From Anaerococcus murdochii (GTDB lineage: Bacteria > Bacillota > Clostridia > Tissierellales > Peptoniphilaceae): a DNA stretch of 64,000 bases. The notes beneath the pieces were generated by a model. It did no database searches and was not told the origin of the DNA. It was given only the letters and a program-made list of their open reading frames with translations. This document shows positions 49,158 through 58,132 of the stretch, piece after piece. The stretch spans positions 806,001 through 870,000 of the forward strand of contig NZ_JAIPME010000002.1 in NCBI RefSeq assembly GCF_019957155.1, in the 5' to 3' direction. Each line of letters opens with the position of its first letter. The first letter of the stretch is position 1. The translations under genes and the position numbers were made by a program.

Positions 49158-51035
49158 TTATCCCTCCAAAAATATTTTCTGAAATTCTTTAATATTATTT
49201 GCTTCTGCAGATTTTTTTATAAGGTCAAAATTGTTTAAGTAATCGCCTAATTTATCGTAGTATATACTTAGGTCACCATTTGTATGTCCAATTATTAAAG
49301 AAAATATTATCTTGACCTTATTCTCATTCCGATTTATTTGCTTTTTTGGAATTAGAATTATTGAAAAGGTCTCGCCGTCTACTTGCTCAAATATATGGGG
49401 CAAGGCTATGTTTCCATAGGAAGTAAAGGCCATTTCTTCTCTTTGTAGGTATTGGTGTTTGATATTTGAAAAGCTTAAATCAGTTTTTTCGGTAACAATA
49501 TTTGCTAGGATATCTAAGGCTTCGTCCATATCTTTGATGTCTATATCTCTTATGAATACTGAATTAGCAAATATGGAGTCTATCTCAGTAAAGTCGCTTA
49601 CTTTAATGGCATCATCTATTTTCAAAAAGTCTTGTTGCTTAAAAATTACATCCACATAAACAATTGGTGTTTTAGTTTTTTCTTTGATTGGGACAGATGA
49701 TACTATGAAGTCAAAATTATCAAGCTTGTATAGCTTTAATTTGCTTAAGTCAGTTAAGCTTAGGCTTGAGATTTGGCTCATGTATTTTTTTTCGATTTGT
49801 GTTTTCATTATCTGAGCTGAAGCATTTCCAGATCCACAAACAATTAGAATATCCCTTTTCTGCTGGGTATTATTTTCCATGGCGCTTGCAAGGTGCAAGG
49901 CAAGATATCCAATTTCATCATCGGATACCTTGGTGTTATAGGTTTGATTTATGGGAGTGGTAGCTATAGTCGCCAACATAAAGGATATTTGATTTTCTTT
50001 TATATCAGCAAGGATTGGATTATTCATTGTTAGTCCATACCTTAATCTTTCTATTAGTGGACCTAGGTGGAGGGCTAGGGCAAAGAAGAGGTCGATATTT
50101 GATCTAAAGTCGTATTTGCTGACTTTGTAGATTTCATCTATCATCTTCTGGGCAAGCTCAGAGATTTCTGGTGATACTTTCTCATAGTTTGTAACAGCGT
50201 TTTTGCTAATAAGGTGCATGGTTAGGTAGAGGATTTCTTCTTCCGGAAATTTTATATCTAATTTGTCTGAAAGTTCCTTAACAACCATATTAGCAGTGTC
50301 AAATTCTTCATGAGAGACTACTCTCTTTGATAGCTCATCGGATATTTCTATATATTTTCCATTTTTAATACGGAGAATAGAAATATAGATATGGATTACA
50401 AGATTTTTGAAATTAGCATAGGGCATATAGAAAGATTCAGGAAAGCTAATGCCATCAATTATGGATTGGATTTTGCTAAAAAGTTTCTTTTCTTCATCTT
50501 TACCAAAAATCGATGGGTCTTCGCCTATTTCATTTCTTATGGCACGTCTTATTTCTTTTTCATTTCCCTTTATTTTCATGCCGTAATAAGGTTTGCTGAT
50601 TAGGTCAATCTTATAAGCTCCTAAGAGTTTCCTAACTTTTTTTAGATCTTTGTTGATTTGAGAAGGAGATACATAAAACATATCAGCAAGTTCTTGTTGT
50701 TTAATAAAGGAATTTGAAAACAAAAGAAGTTTCAATATGCTTTCTATCCTAAAATCCTTGTTTGGGTTTTCTTGATGGAAGTAGGCGTATTTGTACCAAT
50801 CATGCTTTAAAAAGTTTTTGAACTTATGCTCATTTAAGATTTTAAATTGGTATCCCTTTCCTGGCTCAGATACGACAATAGCACCATTTTTCTCGATGTA
50901 TGAATTTAGGATTGATATTTCTTTTTGTACAGTTTTTTTACTTAGCTCGAGAGCCTGTCCAATTTCTTCTGAGCTATGGTAGTCATAATCTCTTGTCAGA
51001 AAATCAAAGACTTCTTTTATTCTTGTTTCAATCAT
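49158..51035 (-). CDS. PRD-containing activator of cellobiose-type PTS operon (LicR-like)
   Basis: A 625-residue regulator: two N-terminal helix-turn-helix regions (about 1-60 and 100-150), PRD1 with His215 and His274, PRD2 with His323 and His381, an EIIB-like domain with Cys400 (LIVCGSGNASAQ), and an EIIA-like domain with His547 (ALPHIFEQ). All expected phospho-sites are present, so it is likely controlled by HPr and its own PTS. It heads the operon, behind TATAAT and a GAAAATGTTTG box. It is collinear without gaps to the regulator at 59459, with identical positions of every key residue. Confidence 0.9.
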   Translation of the reverse strand: MIETRIKEVFDFLTRDYDYHSSEEIGQALELSKKTVQKEISILNSYIEKNGAIVVSEPGKGYQFKILNEHKFKNFLKHDWYKYAYFHQENPNKDFRIESILKLLLFSNSFIKQQELADMFYVSPSQINKDLKKVRKLLGAYKIDLISKPYYGMKIKGNEKEIRRAIRNEIGEDPSIFGKDEEKKLFSKIQSIIDGISFPESFYMPYANFKNLVIHIYISILRIKNGKYIEISDELSKRVVSHEEFDTANMVVKELSDKLDIKFPEEEILYLTMHLISKNAVTNYEKVSPEISELAQKMIDEIYKVSKYDFRSNIDLFFALALHLGPLIERLRYGLTMNNPILADIKENQISFMLATIATTPINQTYNTKVSDDEIGYLALHLASAMENNTQQKRDILIVCGSGNASAQIMKTQIEKKYMSQISSLSLTDLSKLKLYKLDNFDFIVSSVPIKEKTKTPIVYVDVIFKQQDFLKIDDAIKVSDFTEIDSIFANSVFIRDIDIKDMDEALDILANIVTEKTDLSFSNIKHQYLQREEMAFTSYGNIALPHIFEQVDGETFSIILIPKKQINRNENKVKIIFSLIIGHTNGDLSIYYDKLGDYLNNFDLIKKSAEANNIKEFQKIFLEG

Positions 51036-51053
51036 TTTATCACCCTTTATTTC

Positions 51054-51095
51054 ATTATAGTAAAAAAATCACTAAACCTCCACTCAAACATTTTC
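51054..51095 (-). promoter_or_regulatory. Promoter and upstream box of cellobiose-type operon
   Basis: Minus strand: box GAAAATGTTTG (51095-51085), -35-like TGGAGG (51082-51077), 17 bases, TATAAT (51059-51054). The same arrangement, with the same spacing, precedes the regulator at 61336. Confidence 0.6.
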
Positions 51096-51207
51096 TTTAT
51101 ATGTAGGTAAGTTTATTGTATCGAAGTAGTAAGGCAAATTAATTATGAGTTGGAGACTTAATTGAGAATCGGCTTATTAAGCTGAGATTTTTTTATTATG
51201 GAAATAA

Positions 51208-51250
51208 AAATCTCTCGAAAGAAGTTTACAAGACAACTTTCGAGAGATTT
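51208..51250 (-). terminator. Terminator of the glycosylasparaginase/PTS operon
   Basis: Perfect 14-base arms AAATCTCTCGAAAG / CTTTCGAGAGATTT around a 15-base loop, T-run on the minus strand. Confidence 0.88.
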
Positions 51251-51265
51251 ACAAATTAATATATT

Positions 51266-52159
51266 TTACCTATTAACAGACCTTGCAACCATGGATACTG
51301 TGTGTCTGATGCCTCTGATGGCTAGGCTTAGTTCGAAGATGTTTTCTACTGGGGCAAGGCCTCCGTAGCCGGCATCTCCTATGTGTTGGATATCTACGCC
51401 ACAGATTTTGTTGGCGATAGCGATTTGTCTGATTGTTTCCTTGCTAGAGCCTTCTTGGCTGGTGCCGATAGCTGTCATTACTAGGGCATCGTTGGCATGG
51501 GCAACTTTTACAGCTTCTTTGAGATCATCGCTGTCAAATCCTGGAACTGTGCCGACTGCTGGAACTAGGATTATATCTGCGCCTGCCCTGATGAAGGTTT
51601 CTATGGTTTCCTTGCTGGTTACAGGTTCGTCAACTCCTGATGAGTGCATCTTACCTGCTATAATTAGGCCTGAGAAATTTTCCTTGGCTAGTTTTATGGC
51701 TTCAGATATGGTTTTGTTGGTAACGCCTGTGCCAGGATTGCCTGTTAGGCATAAAAAGTCCATGCCAAGCTTATCAAGGGCATCTAAACTATCTTTGTTT
51801 ACAGTCCTGCCCTTGGAAATAGCTAGGGTATTTTCCATCATTTTGGCATCTGGGTCTACTGGTTCGAGGTTAACTCCGATAGGTCTACCGACAAGTTTTT
51901 TTAGTTCATTTACAAAATCGGATTGGTTTTCAATACCGGCTAGCTTTGGTTCTTGGACATCAACTGCGTTTAGGAGGATGAGGTCGGCGCCAAAGGCTGT
52001 TGCAATTTCTGCTCCGGTTATATCTCCTATGAAGGCTTCTCTGACGGCAACATTTTCTGCGCAGACTGTCCTGCCTTCGCTTGCCTTGATACTTTGTTTG
52101 AGTTCCTTCGCAGTATAGGCACATAGGTCTGAGGCGTTAGAACTTATTAATCTTTTCAT
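51266..52159 (-). CDS. TIM-barrel-like protein of unknown function (DUF7916-like)
   Basis: A 297-residue cytoplasmic protein, often found beside PTS genes in Firmicutes and probably matching the DUF7916 family. The repeated strand-loop motifs (LILLNAVDVQEP, GVNLEPVDPDA, FLCLTGNPGTGVTN, IIAGKMHSSGV, IILVPAVGTVPGF, MTAIGTSQEGS) suggest a beta/alpha barrel binding a phosphorylated compound. No catalytic activity can be assigned. It overlaps nothing but starts 1 base after the M20 peptidase. Last gene of the operon, followed by a strong terminator. Confidence 0.65.
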   Translation of the reverse strand: MKRLISSNASDLCAYTAKELKQSIKASEGRTVCAENVAVREAFIGDITGAEIATAFGADLILLNAVDVQEPKLAGIENQSDFVNELKKLVGRPIGVNLEPVDPDAKMMENTLAISKGRTVNKDSLDALDKLGMDFLCLTGNPGTGVTNKTISEAIKLAKENFSGLIIAGKMHSSGVDEPVTSKETIETFIRAGADIILVPAVGTVPGFDSDDLKEAVKVAHANDALVMTAIGTSQEGSSKETIRQIAIANKICGVDIQHIGDAGYGGLAPVENIFELSLAIRGIRHTVSMVARSVNR

Positions 52160-52160
52160 T

Positions 52161-53267
52161 TTATTCTCCTTTATTGAAATTTTCGTTTATTTTATAAAAG
52201 GCGTAGGCGTAGATTTTTGCACATTTTATCAAATCGTCTATGTCCATCCACTCGTTTGGGAGGTGGGCAATTCCGTTTTGACCTGGGAATGATGGGCCAA
52301 AAGGAATTATATTTGGGCAAAAATGAGCATAGGTCATGCCTGTGGTTGTGGTTGGCTTTTCATTTGCACCTACAAAATCATTATAGGCATCATTTAAAAT
52401 TCTCACTAGGGCAGAATTTTTATCTTCTAGGAAGGCTTTTTCGTAGGATATTAGACTTACTTTAAGACCAAGGGCGTTTTCCTCGATTTGTTTTAGGACA
52501 TAATCCTTGTCGCAAATAGGCATGGAAAGGCTAAATTCTATACCATATTCATCTTTATCCCTAAAAATTTTCTTGCCCCTTAAAATCATCCTACCAAAGT
52601 CTTGATCGCTGATATTTATACCCAGGTTTATAATTGGGTCGCCGGCAAAGATTTTTTTGTTTAGGAAATCTTCAAAGTGGTCAAAATCTCCCCTTAGGGC
52701 GACTTTGGCCCTGGCCCTTTCTCCGTAGATGGCTGGGAATTTGTTGTCTGGGGAAAAGCCCATTATAGGTGGTTTTTCCTTGGTAAGGTAATATTTGAGG
52801 TCTGCCATGCCACTTTCTTCATCAGAGCCAAAGACAATCCTAAATTCCTTGTTGAAGTTTACACCTAATTTTTTTAGGGCATATAGGCCGTAAAAGGCTG
52901 CCATGATTGGGCCCTTGTTGTCTAGAGCGCCCCTTGAGTACATCCTGTTTTCGTGGATTTCTCCGGCAAAAGGAGGGTATTTCCAGCCTGGCATTTCATC
53001 GACTACATCTAGGTGGCCCATGGCGCAAACATAGTCATCGCCTTCACCAATTGAACAATAGGCCATGTGGTTGTCTACGTTTTTGGTGGCAAAACCCTTT
53101 TTGCCAGTGATTTCAATTATTTTTTCTAAAACTTTTTTGCAAGCTTCGCCGTAGGGAGCATCAGATGTGGCTTTCCCCTTTTTGCTTGGAATTTTTATTA
53201 CTTCTCTTAGTTCGGAAATTAGATCGTCCTTTAGGGAATCGATCATTTGGTCAATCTTTTCTTTCAT
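52161..53267 (-). CDS. M20-family dipeptidase (PepV/Sapep-like)
   Basis: A 368-residue zinc peptidase. Metal-site motifs are AMGHLDVVDEMPGW (His, Asp), SRGALDNKGPIMAAFYG (Asp) and FGSDEESGMADLKYY (Glu pair), typical of M20A dipeptidases. It overlaps the M42 gene by 4 bases. Likely trims short peptides in the cytoplasm after uptake of a glycopeptide or peptide. Confidence 0.87.
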   Translation of the reverse strand: MKEKIDQMIDSLKDDLISELREVIKIPSKKGKATSDAPYGEACKKVLEKIIEITGKKGFATKNVDNHMAYCSIGEGDDYVCAMGHLDVVDEMPGWKYPPFAGEIHENRMYSRGALDNKGPIMAAFYGLYALKKLGVNFNKEFRIVFGSDEESGMADLKYYLTKEKPPIMGFSPDNKFPAIYGERARAKVALRGDFDHFEDFLNKKIFAGDPIINLGINISDQDFGRMILRGKKIFRDKDEYGIEFSLSMPICDKDYVLKQIEENALGLKVSLISYEKAFLEDKNSALVRILNDAYNDFVGANEKPTTTTGMTYAHFCPNIIPFGPSFPGQNGIAHLPNEWMDIDDLIKCAKIYAYAFYKINENFNKGE

Positions 53268-54325
53268 TGCAAATCCTTAATTTTTTCAAATTCTTTTTCA
53301 TCTAGGTTTTCGATAATTATTTTTACTAGCCTTAGGCAACTATCTACATCGTCTGTGTTGGCTAGGGTGTGGTTGGTGTGCATATATCTTACCGGAATGG
53401 ATAGGCTCATATTTATAATTCCATCTAGGGACTTATGGATATTGCCAGAATCTGTTCCACCCTTGTTAAAGACGGCATATTGGTATTTTATATGATTAGC
53501 TTCACACAAATTTTCCACCCAACGCATGAGTCCCCTGTGGGCAATGGAGTTTGAATCTATAAAGGAAAGAACAAGGCCACCACCGAGTTTGACTGAGTTT
53601 TTGTCAAAAATAGTATCACCTGCAAGGGTGGTGTCAATGGCAAAGGCAAGGTCTGGACGAATGACATCTGTAACTGTGCGAGCGCCTCTAAGACCTGGTT
53701 CTTCCTGGACTGTAAAGGCCCAGTAGAGATCGGTTTTATTCTTAAGGTCACAGGCTAAAACCTCTTCTCCAAGGTAGGCAGAAATCCTATTATCGATGGC
53801 CTTTTCTAGGAAAAATTTATCGTTGGCAAGGTCAAGGTCTGGAGCATAGGGAACTACCTCATCTCCAATCCCTATATTTAATTTATCAAAATCCCCATCT
53901 TCCAAACCCAAATCCAGGTAGAGTTCATCTTGACTTAGGGTTTTGGATTTCTCTTCTTGGCTCCTGCCGTGGGTTGCTGGAGAGGAGATGACTCCAAAAT
54001 ATCTTTTTCCATCCTTATTTATCAACTGATAAATTTGCCCTACAACCAAGTGGGTCCAGGTAGAACCAACTGGTCTTAGTTTCAAAAAATTGCCCCTAAA
54101 ATCTTCTACTAAGAACCCAATTTCATCTATGTGGGTTGCAAACATGAGTTTTAGAGGATTTTTAGATTCCTTAGTTTTCTTTTTTACTATTAGGCTGCCT
54201 ATCCCGTCTTTTTGAATTTCTAGGTCCTTAGCATCTAGGTTTTTTTCTAAGTGACTTACGACCCTATCTTCAAAAGAGCTTAGGCCGGGAAGGCTTGCTA
54301 GGGATTTGAATTTTCCTAAATCCAT
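53264..54325 (-). CDS. M42-family glutamyl aminopeptidase
   Basis: A 353-residue co-catalytic metallopeptidase. ATHIDEIGF (His65, Asp67), EKAIDNRIS (Asp178), VQEEPGLRGARTV (Glu208/Glu209), FAIDTTLAGD (Asp231) and a C-terminal His in RYMHTNHTLAN give all the expected ligands. Probably a dodecameric aminopeptidase. It starts one base after the degenerate M42 paralogue. Confidence 0.88.
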   Translation of the reverse strand: MDLGKFKSLASLPGLSSFEDRVVSHLEKNLDAKDLEIQKDGIGSLIVKKKTKESKNPLKLMFATHIDEIGFLVEDFRGNFLKLRPVGSTWTHLVVGQIYQLINKDGKRYFGVISSPATHGRSQEEKSKTLSQDELYLDLGLEDGDFDKLNIGIGDEVVPYAPDLDLANDKFFLEKAIDNRISAYLGEEVLACDLKNKTDLYWAFTVQEEPGLRGARTVTDVIRPDLAFAIDTTLAGDTIFDKNSVKLGGGLVLSFIDSNSIAHRGLMRWVENLCEANHIKYQYAVFNKGGTDSGNIHKSLDGIINMSLSIPVRYMHTNHTLANTDDVDSCLRLVKIIIENLDEKEFEKIKDLQ

Positions 54326-54326
54326 A

Positions 54327-55325
54327 TTATTCCCCTAAAAATTCGCCAACTTGATCTAGGAAATCAATCAAGAAATTTTCTAGCTTTTCTATGTCGGTTT
54401 TCAAGACTATTTCATTGGCTGTTGAGATATTTGCTGTGGCAAGACCTACAGATAGGCTAGGGGTTCCAGAAATTGTTTTGTGGATAAAAGACCCGTCATT
54501 GCCCCTAAGACCGAGGTAGGATTTACTTTCAAACCTGTCTTCTACAAAAGATAAAAGTTTCTTATCTGGGAGCATCTGCTTGTCATATTTGCCGACTATT
54601 AGTCCATCGGCCAGGGAAATTTTTGGGCTTGAGGCGTTAGTTTCAAAACTTGCCAGCGCTAGGGCAAGGTCAGGCTTTATTACGTAGGTAGCTGTTTTTG
54701 TCCCCCTAAAACCGATTGTTGATTGGGAAATGCCCCCAACATATAGGTCAAAAGGATAGGTCTTATCCTTGATTTTTCCAGCAAGATTTAGGGAAATGTA
54801 TTGGAAGATTTTTTGGCTAAGAGACCTTGCCATGATGAAATCTTCGTCTTCATAAAAAGGCGAATCTAAACTTACAAGGTCGCCTATTTTTACCTTTTCT
54901 TCTAGCTTATCCCTAGGGGCTAAAACTTCTATATAAAGGTCATCTTCACCAATATTTGTCTTACTATTTTCGGCAAATTTCACATCCGCCTTTACGATAC
55001 CCTTTATATTTTCTTTGTTTCTTGTTATTATATTTACTCTTTGATTTAAAAAAGATAATGGAGAAATATCTTCTAGTAGGACGAACCTTACCTTTCCATT
55101 ATCTTCTATTTCTCTAACCATTAATCCGTATTCATCTAGGGGAAAAGCTATCATAACTTTTTTGCGACCTGGATTTTCCTTGTTGAAAAAAATTGAATTT
55201 AGCTTATCTCTTACTATTTTATAGCTATAGCCTTTGTAAGCTTGTTCGAGATATTCGCTAATTGGCCTTTCAAAACTTGATACGGAATAAATATCGTAGA
55301 TTTCTTTAATTGTATTTTTCATCAT
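54327..55325 (-). CDS. M42-like protein lacking metal ligands
   Basis: A 332-residue paralogue of the adjacent M42 peptidase by layout, but with the ligands lost: His becomes Pro62 (IAFPLDEYG), the DNR motif becomes RSLSQ, Glu-Glu becomes Ser202-Thr203 (SQSTIGFRGT), and the Asp in the next motif becomes Ala225. The fold appears kept (IGFRGTKTA, DLALALASF). It probably serves as a regulatory or structural partner, or binds peptide without cleaving it. An alternative is a decaying gene, but the frame is intact and tightly coupled on both sides. Confidence 0.72.
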   Translation of the reverse strand: MMKNTIKEIYDIYSVSSFERPISEYLEQAYKGYSYKIVRDKLNSIFFNKENPGRKKVMIAFPLDEYGLMVREIEDNGKVRFVLLEDISPLSFLNQRVNIITRNKENIKGIVKADVKFAENSKTNIGEDDLYIEVLAPRDKLEEKVKIGDLVSLDSPFYEDEDFIMARSLSQKIFQYISLNLAGKIKDKTYPFDLYVGGISQSTIGFRGTKTATYVIKPDLALALASFETNASSPKISLADGLIVGKYDKQMLPDKKLLSFVEDRFESKSYLGLRGNDGSFIHKTISGTPSLSVGLATANISTANEIVLKTDIEKLENFLIDFLDQVGEFLGE

Positions 55326-55330
55326 AATTT

Positions 55331-55843
55331 TTAATATAAGTGGTCCTTATTTATTTCTCCACCATTGACCTTGCTATCTATATAGCTAGCTAGGTTGTCA
55401 AAACTTTCGCTAAGTCCTGTTCCACCTTTTTTTGGCATCTTTAGGATGTCGACCTTGTCTTTGAAGTTTGTAATGGTAGCTTCGTTTTCTTTAGACATCA
55501 TTGCTACTACACTAATATCGGTGTTTTCTTTTATGCTTTGTGCAATTTCAGCTGACATTAGGGCATAGTCTTCAAAGTTAAAACATGGCCCACAAACAAC
55601 TATGTCTGGTTTTATTTTTTCAGCCATCTTGGTCATTTTTATTACTACTTCTTTTTTGTGGTTTAGAAAATATTCGTTGCCACAGTATAAGGTTGCTACT
55701 ATTGTAGCGGAAACTTTATCAAAATGGGGTTTTAGCATAAGGGCAGAACCAATTCCGCCCTTTGCTATAGCTAGTTCCTGGTTGGGATTTGATTTCCCAC
55801 CAGCACCAGCCAAACCCTGATCAAAGATCATTAAAACTTTCAT
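55331..55843 (-). CDS. Stand-alone GrdB-like domain protein
   Basis: A 170-residue protein similar to the N-terminal half of glycine/betaine/sarcosine reductase component B (GrdB). Examples are FDQGLAGAGGKS, IVATLYCGNEYFLN and VVCGPCFNFEDYALMSAEIAQ. Full GrdB is about 430 residues with a selenocysteine site in the second half; here the gene ends with a proper TAA and the next gene starts 5 bases on. No selenocysteine motif is present. It cannot perform the glycine reductase reaction as is; its role beside PTS and peptidase genes is unknown. Confidence 0.65.
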   Translation of the reverse strand: MKVLMIFDQGLAGAGGKSNPNQELAIAKGGIGSALMLKPHFDKVSATIVATLYCGNEYFLNHKKEVVIKMTKMAEKIKPDIVVCGPCFNFEDYALMSAEIAQSIKENTDISVVAMMSKENEATITNFKDKVDILKMPKKGGTGLSESFDNLASYIDSKVNGGEINKDHLY

Positions 55844-55863
55844 TCGTTACTTCTTTCTACAAA

Positions 55864-57216
55864 TTAATCTAGGCTTAAATCATCAAATGATAGGGAGTCG
55901 ATTTCGTCAACTTCTTCTACTTTATTCTTTTCTTCTTCTAGGTATTGGTTATCTAGTAGTTTCATGAATGGGTAGTAGATTGCCATGTTGAGTGCAAGTA
56001 AACCTATCTGCAAGATTACTGCAGAGAAGGTACCTGTGATTAGGTAGCCTGAGAAACCTATTGGAGTTGTCCAAGGTAGTTGGATACCAGATGTTATAGG
56101 AATGAAACCTGCGATAGTTGCAAGATAAGCTATAACTGTGTTTGCAATAGGTGATAGGATAAATGGAATTATCATAATTGGGTTTAATACTATTGGTAGA
56201 CCAAAGATGATTGGTTCGTTAATTCCAAAGATACCTGCTGGTAGAGATAGTCTACCTAAAACTTTCATTCTTTCAGATTTAGCTAAGAATGCCATCATTA
56301 TTACAAGACCAAGTGTTGATCCACCACCACCGAAGTTACAGAAGAAATCTGAGAATCCAGCTGTGAAGATGTTTGTCATTTTTAGACCAGCTTGGGCTGC
56401 TTCGTAGTTTTCAAGGGTAAGTGCCTTGTGGATTGGTGAGAATACTGTGTTTGTAACAGCAGGGCCGTTAATACCAAAGAACCAGAATAGGGTTGATAAG
56501 AATTGGTATATAACTTCAAATAGGGCAAATCTTCCAAGGCCAACTAGTGGTGCTTGAAGTACTTGGTAAATTAAGTTGTGTAGGTACTCATAGGATGTAT
56601 GAGAAATGATGATATTTATCACAAAGAAGAATATCATTGATAGGGCTGCAGGTATTAGGGCTGCGAAAGAATCCATTACTGCTGGTGGAACACCATCAGG
56701 TAGTTTGATTACAAGTTTTTTCTTAATTGCCCAAGTAAAAATGCTTACAGATATGATTGCTACTATCATTGATAGGAAGATACCAGCTGTACCAAAGTTT
56801 CCAAAAGAGAAACCACGGAATACTTTTTCAGAATCTTCTATGTTTACGAAGTCTGGGTGTTGTTGTGGTGTTACTATCAAGAAGGATACTAGGGCAACTG
56901 CTGCTGCAGATACCCTATCAGCTAGGCCTTTTTCACGAGCGTAGCAATAACCAATAGAAAATGATGATAGTAGGGCTATACAGTCAAAGGCTATAGATGT
57001 TACTCTGCCAAGATAAGCATCCCAACCTTCACCAAAAATACCAGCCATAAATTCTTCATAGCCGTTTATTGGGAAGTTGGCAATTAGTAAAAATAAAGAA
57101 CCGATAATTACAATTGGTGTTGTAATTAAGAAACCGTCTCTAATCGCACTTAAAATTTTGTTTTTTGATAAGGCGTTGGCAATAGGGGATAGGAAAGAAT
57201 CAAGTTTTTTTAACAT
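55864..57216 (-). CDS. PTS lactose/cellobiose-family enzyme IIC
   Basis: A 450-residue permease. The motif GINEPIIFGLPIVLN and the start NKILSAIRDGFLITTPIVI define the family, and the acidic C-terminal tail (EEEKNKVEEVDEIDSL) is unusual. Separate IIB (57219) and IIA (58125) genes lie upstream in the same operon. The substrate is predicted to be an amino-sugar conjugate (see the glycosylasparaginase at 58454). Confidence 0.88.
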   Translation of the reverse strand: MLKKLDSFLSPIANALSKNKILSAIRDGFLITTPIVIIGSLFLLIANFPINGYEEFMAGIFGEGWDAYLGRVTSIAFDCIALLSSFSIGYCYAREKGLADRVSAAAVALVSFLIVTPQQHPDFVNIEDSEKVFRGFSFGNFGTAGIFLSMIVAIISVSIFTWAIKKKLVIKLPDGVPPAVMDSFAALIPAALSMIFFFVINIIISHTSYEYLHNLIYQVLQAPLVGLGRFALFEVIYQFLSTLFWFFGINGPAVTNTVFSPIHKALTLENYEAAQAGLKMTNIFTAGFSDFFCNFGGGGSTLGLVIMMAFLAKSERMKVLGRLSLPAGIFGINEPIIFGLPIVLNPIMIIPFILSPIANTVIAYLATIAGFIPITSGIQLPWTTPIGFSGYLITGTFSAVILQIGLLALNMAIYYPFMKLLDNQYLEEEKNKVEEVDEIDSLSFDDLSLD

Positions 57217-57218
57217 TT

Positions 57219-57545
57219 CTATTTACCTCCGTTTTTCTTGTATTCTAAGATTGCTGCTTTGAGGACTCTCTCGCCGTTCATTGTGCCGTAATCATCAGGA
57301 TTAATTGGCATTATAACCTTGCCAAGTGGGCCGTATTTTTCTTTTGTTTTTTCATAAATATGGCGTACTTGTGGGCCTAAGAGGATGGCATCCGGATTTT
57401 CTGAATTGATTATTGTATCCATTTCAGAATCAGGGAAAGCCTTTACTTCTATAGGCAAGTTATTTTGGTCGGCTACTTTTTGCATTTTGCTTGCGAGTAG
57501 GCTTGTAGACATACCAGCGTTGCAAAATAAATAAAATTTTTTCAT
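57219..57545 (-). CDS. PTS lactose/cellobiose-family enzyme IIB
   Basis: A 108-residue phosphocarrier. Phosphocysteine Cys8 is in LFCNAGMSTSLL. Two bases separate it from IIC and from the RDD gene. Confidence 0.92.
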   Translation of the reverse strand: MKKFYLFCNAGMSTSLLASKMQKVADQNNLPIEVKAFPDSEMDTIINSENPDAILLGPQVRHIYEKTKEKYGPLGKVIMPINPDDYGTMNGERVLKAAILEYKKNGGK

Positions 57546-57547
57546 GT

Positions 57548-58132
57548 TTACTTCCTTTTTCTTACATAAGTGTTTGAAATCTTGTCTTGAACAGTCTGAT
57601 GAGTATTCTTATCTTTTAGGGCCATATAGGATGAATAAGCTATTATAAGGGTCATAGCGGAAGCTAGGATTATATCAAAACTCTTGGTTCCACTGTGGTT
57701 TATGTGTTGAAATATGGTTTGAATTATGGTGTTAAAAGGCGAATACAATATGCCTTGAAGGAGGAAACATCCTAGGAAATACCTTTTAGTTAAGGTTAAA
57801 AGGCTAGGTTTGCTTCCGTCCATATTTACTATTTCAAATTTCATAACCTTGTTCATGATAGTGGAGGTAGTTTTAGAAGTGTAAGGGATTAGTACATAGT
57901 ATATAAAGGCTATTATTAGTGACATAACAATTATTATTGCATCTGCCTTATTACTCCTAGTAACTAAGGCTCCGTATTCATCTCCAAGTCCTGTAAAAAT
58001 CAAGCTTAGTCTGATGGCTAAGTTTAAGAACACAGCCGAGATGTACCAATCTATCATGTAAGCAAAGACTCTTTTAATAAAATATTCAGTTTTTGTGTCT
58101 TCCTCAATTTTTATTTTAGATTTTTTACTCAT
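57548..58132 (-). CDS. RDD-family membrane protein
   Basis: A 194-residue protein with about four to five hydrophobic segments. The RDD motif neighbourhood is RVFAYMIDWYISAVF, with a later TLTKRYFLGCFL. RDD proteins have no settled biochemical function (some affect transport or Na+/H+ balance). Inserted between PTS IIA (8-base overlap) and IIB (2-base gap), it is made together with the transporter. Auxiliary role in substrate uptake or product export is inferred. Confidence 0.78.
   Translation of the reverse strand: MSKKSKIKIEEDTKTEYFIKRVFAYMIDWYISAVFLNLAIRLSLIFTGLGDEYGALVTRSNKADAIIIVMSLIIAFIYYVLIPYTSKTTSTIMNKVMKFEIVNMDGSKPSLLTLTKRYFLGCFLLQGILYSPFNTIIQTIFQHINHSGTKSFDIILASAMTLIIAYSSYMALKDKNTHQTVQDKISNTYVRKRK

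Noticed and set aside
55331..55333. GrdB-like gene stop as a selenocysteine site
   Set aside because: The stop is TAA, and the next gene starts 5 bases later.
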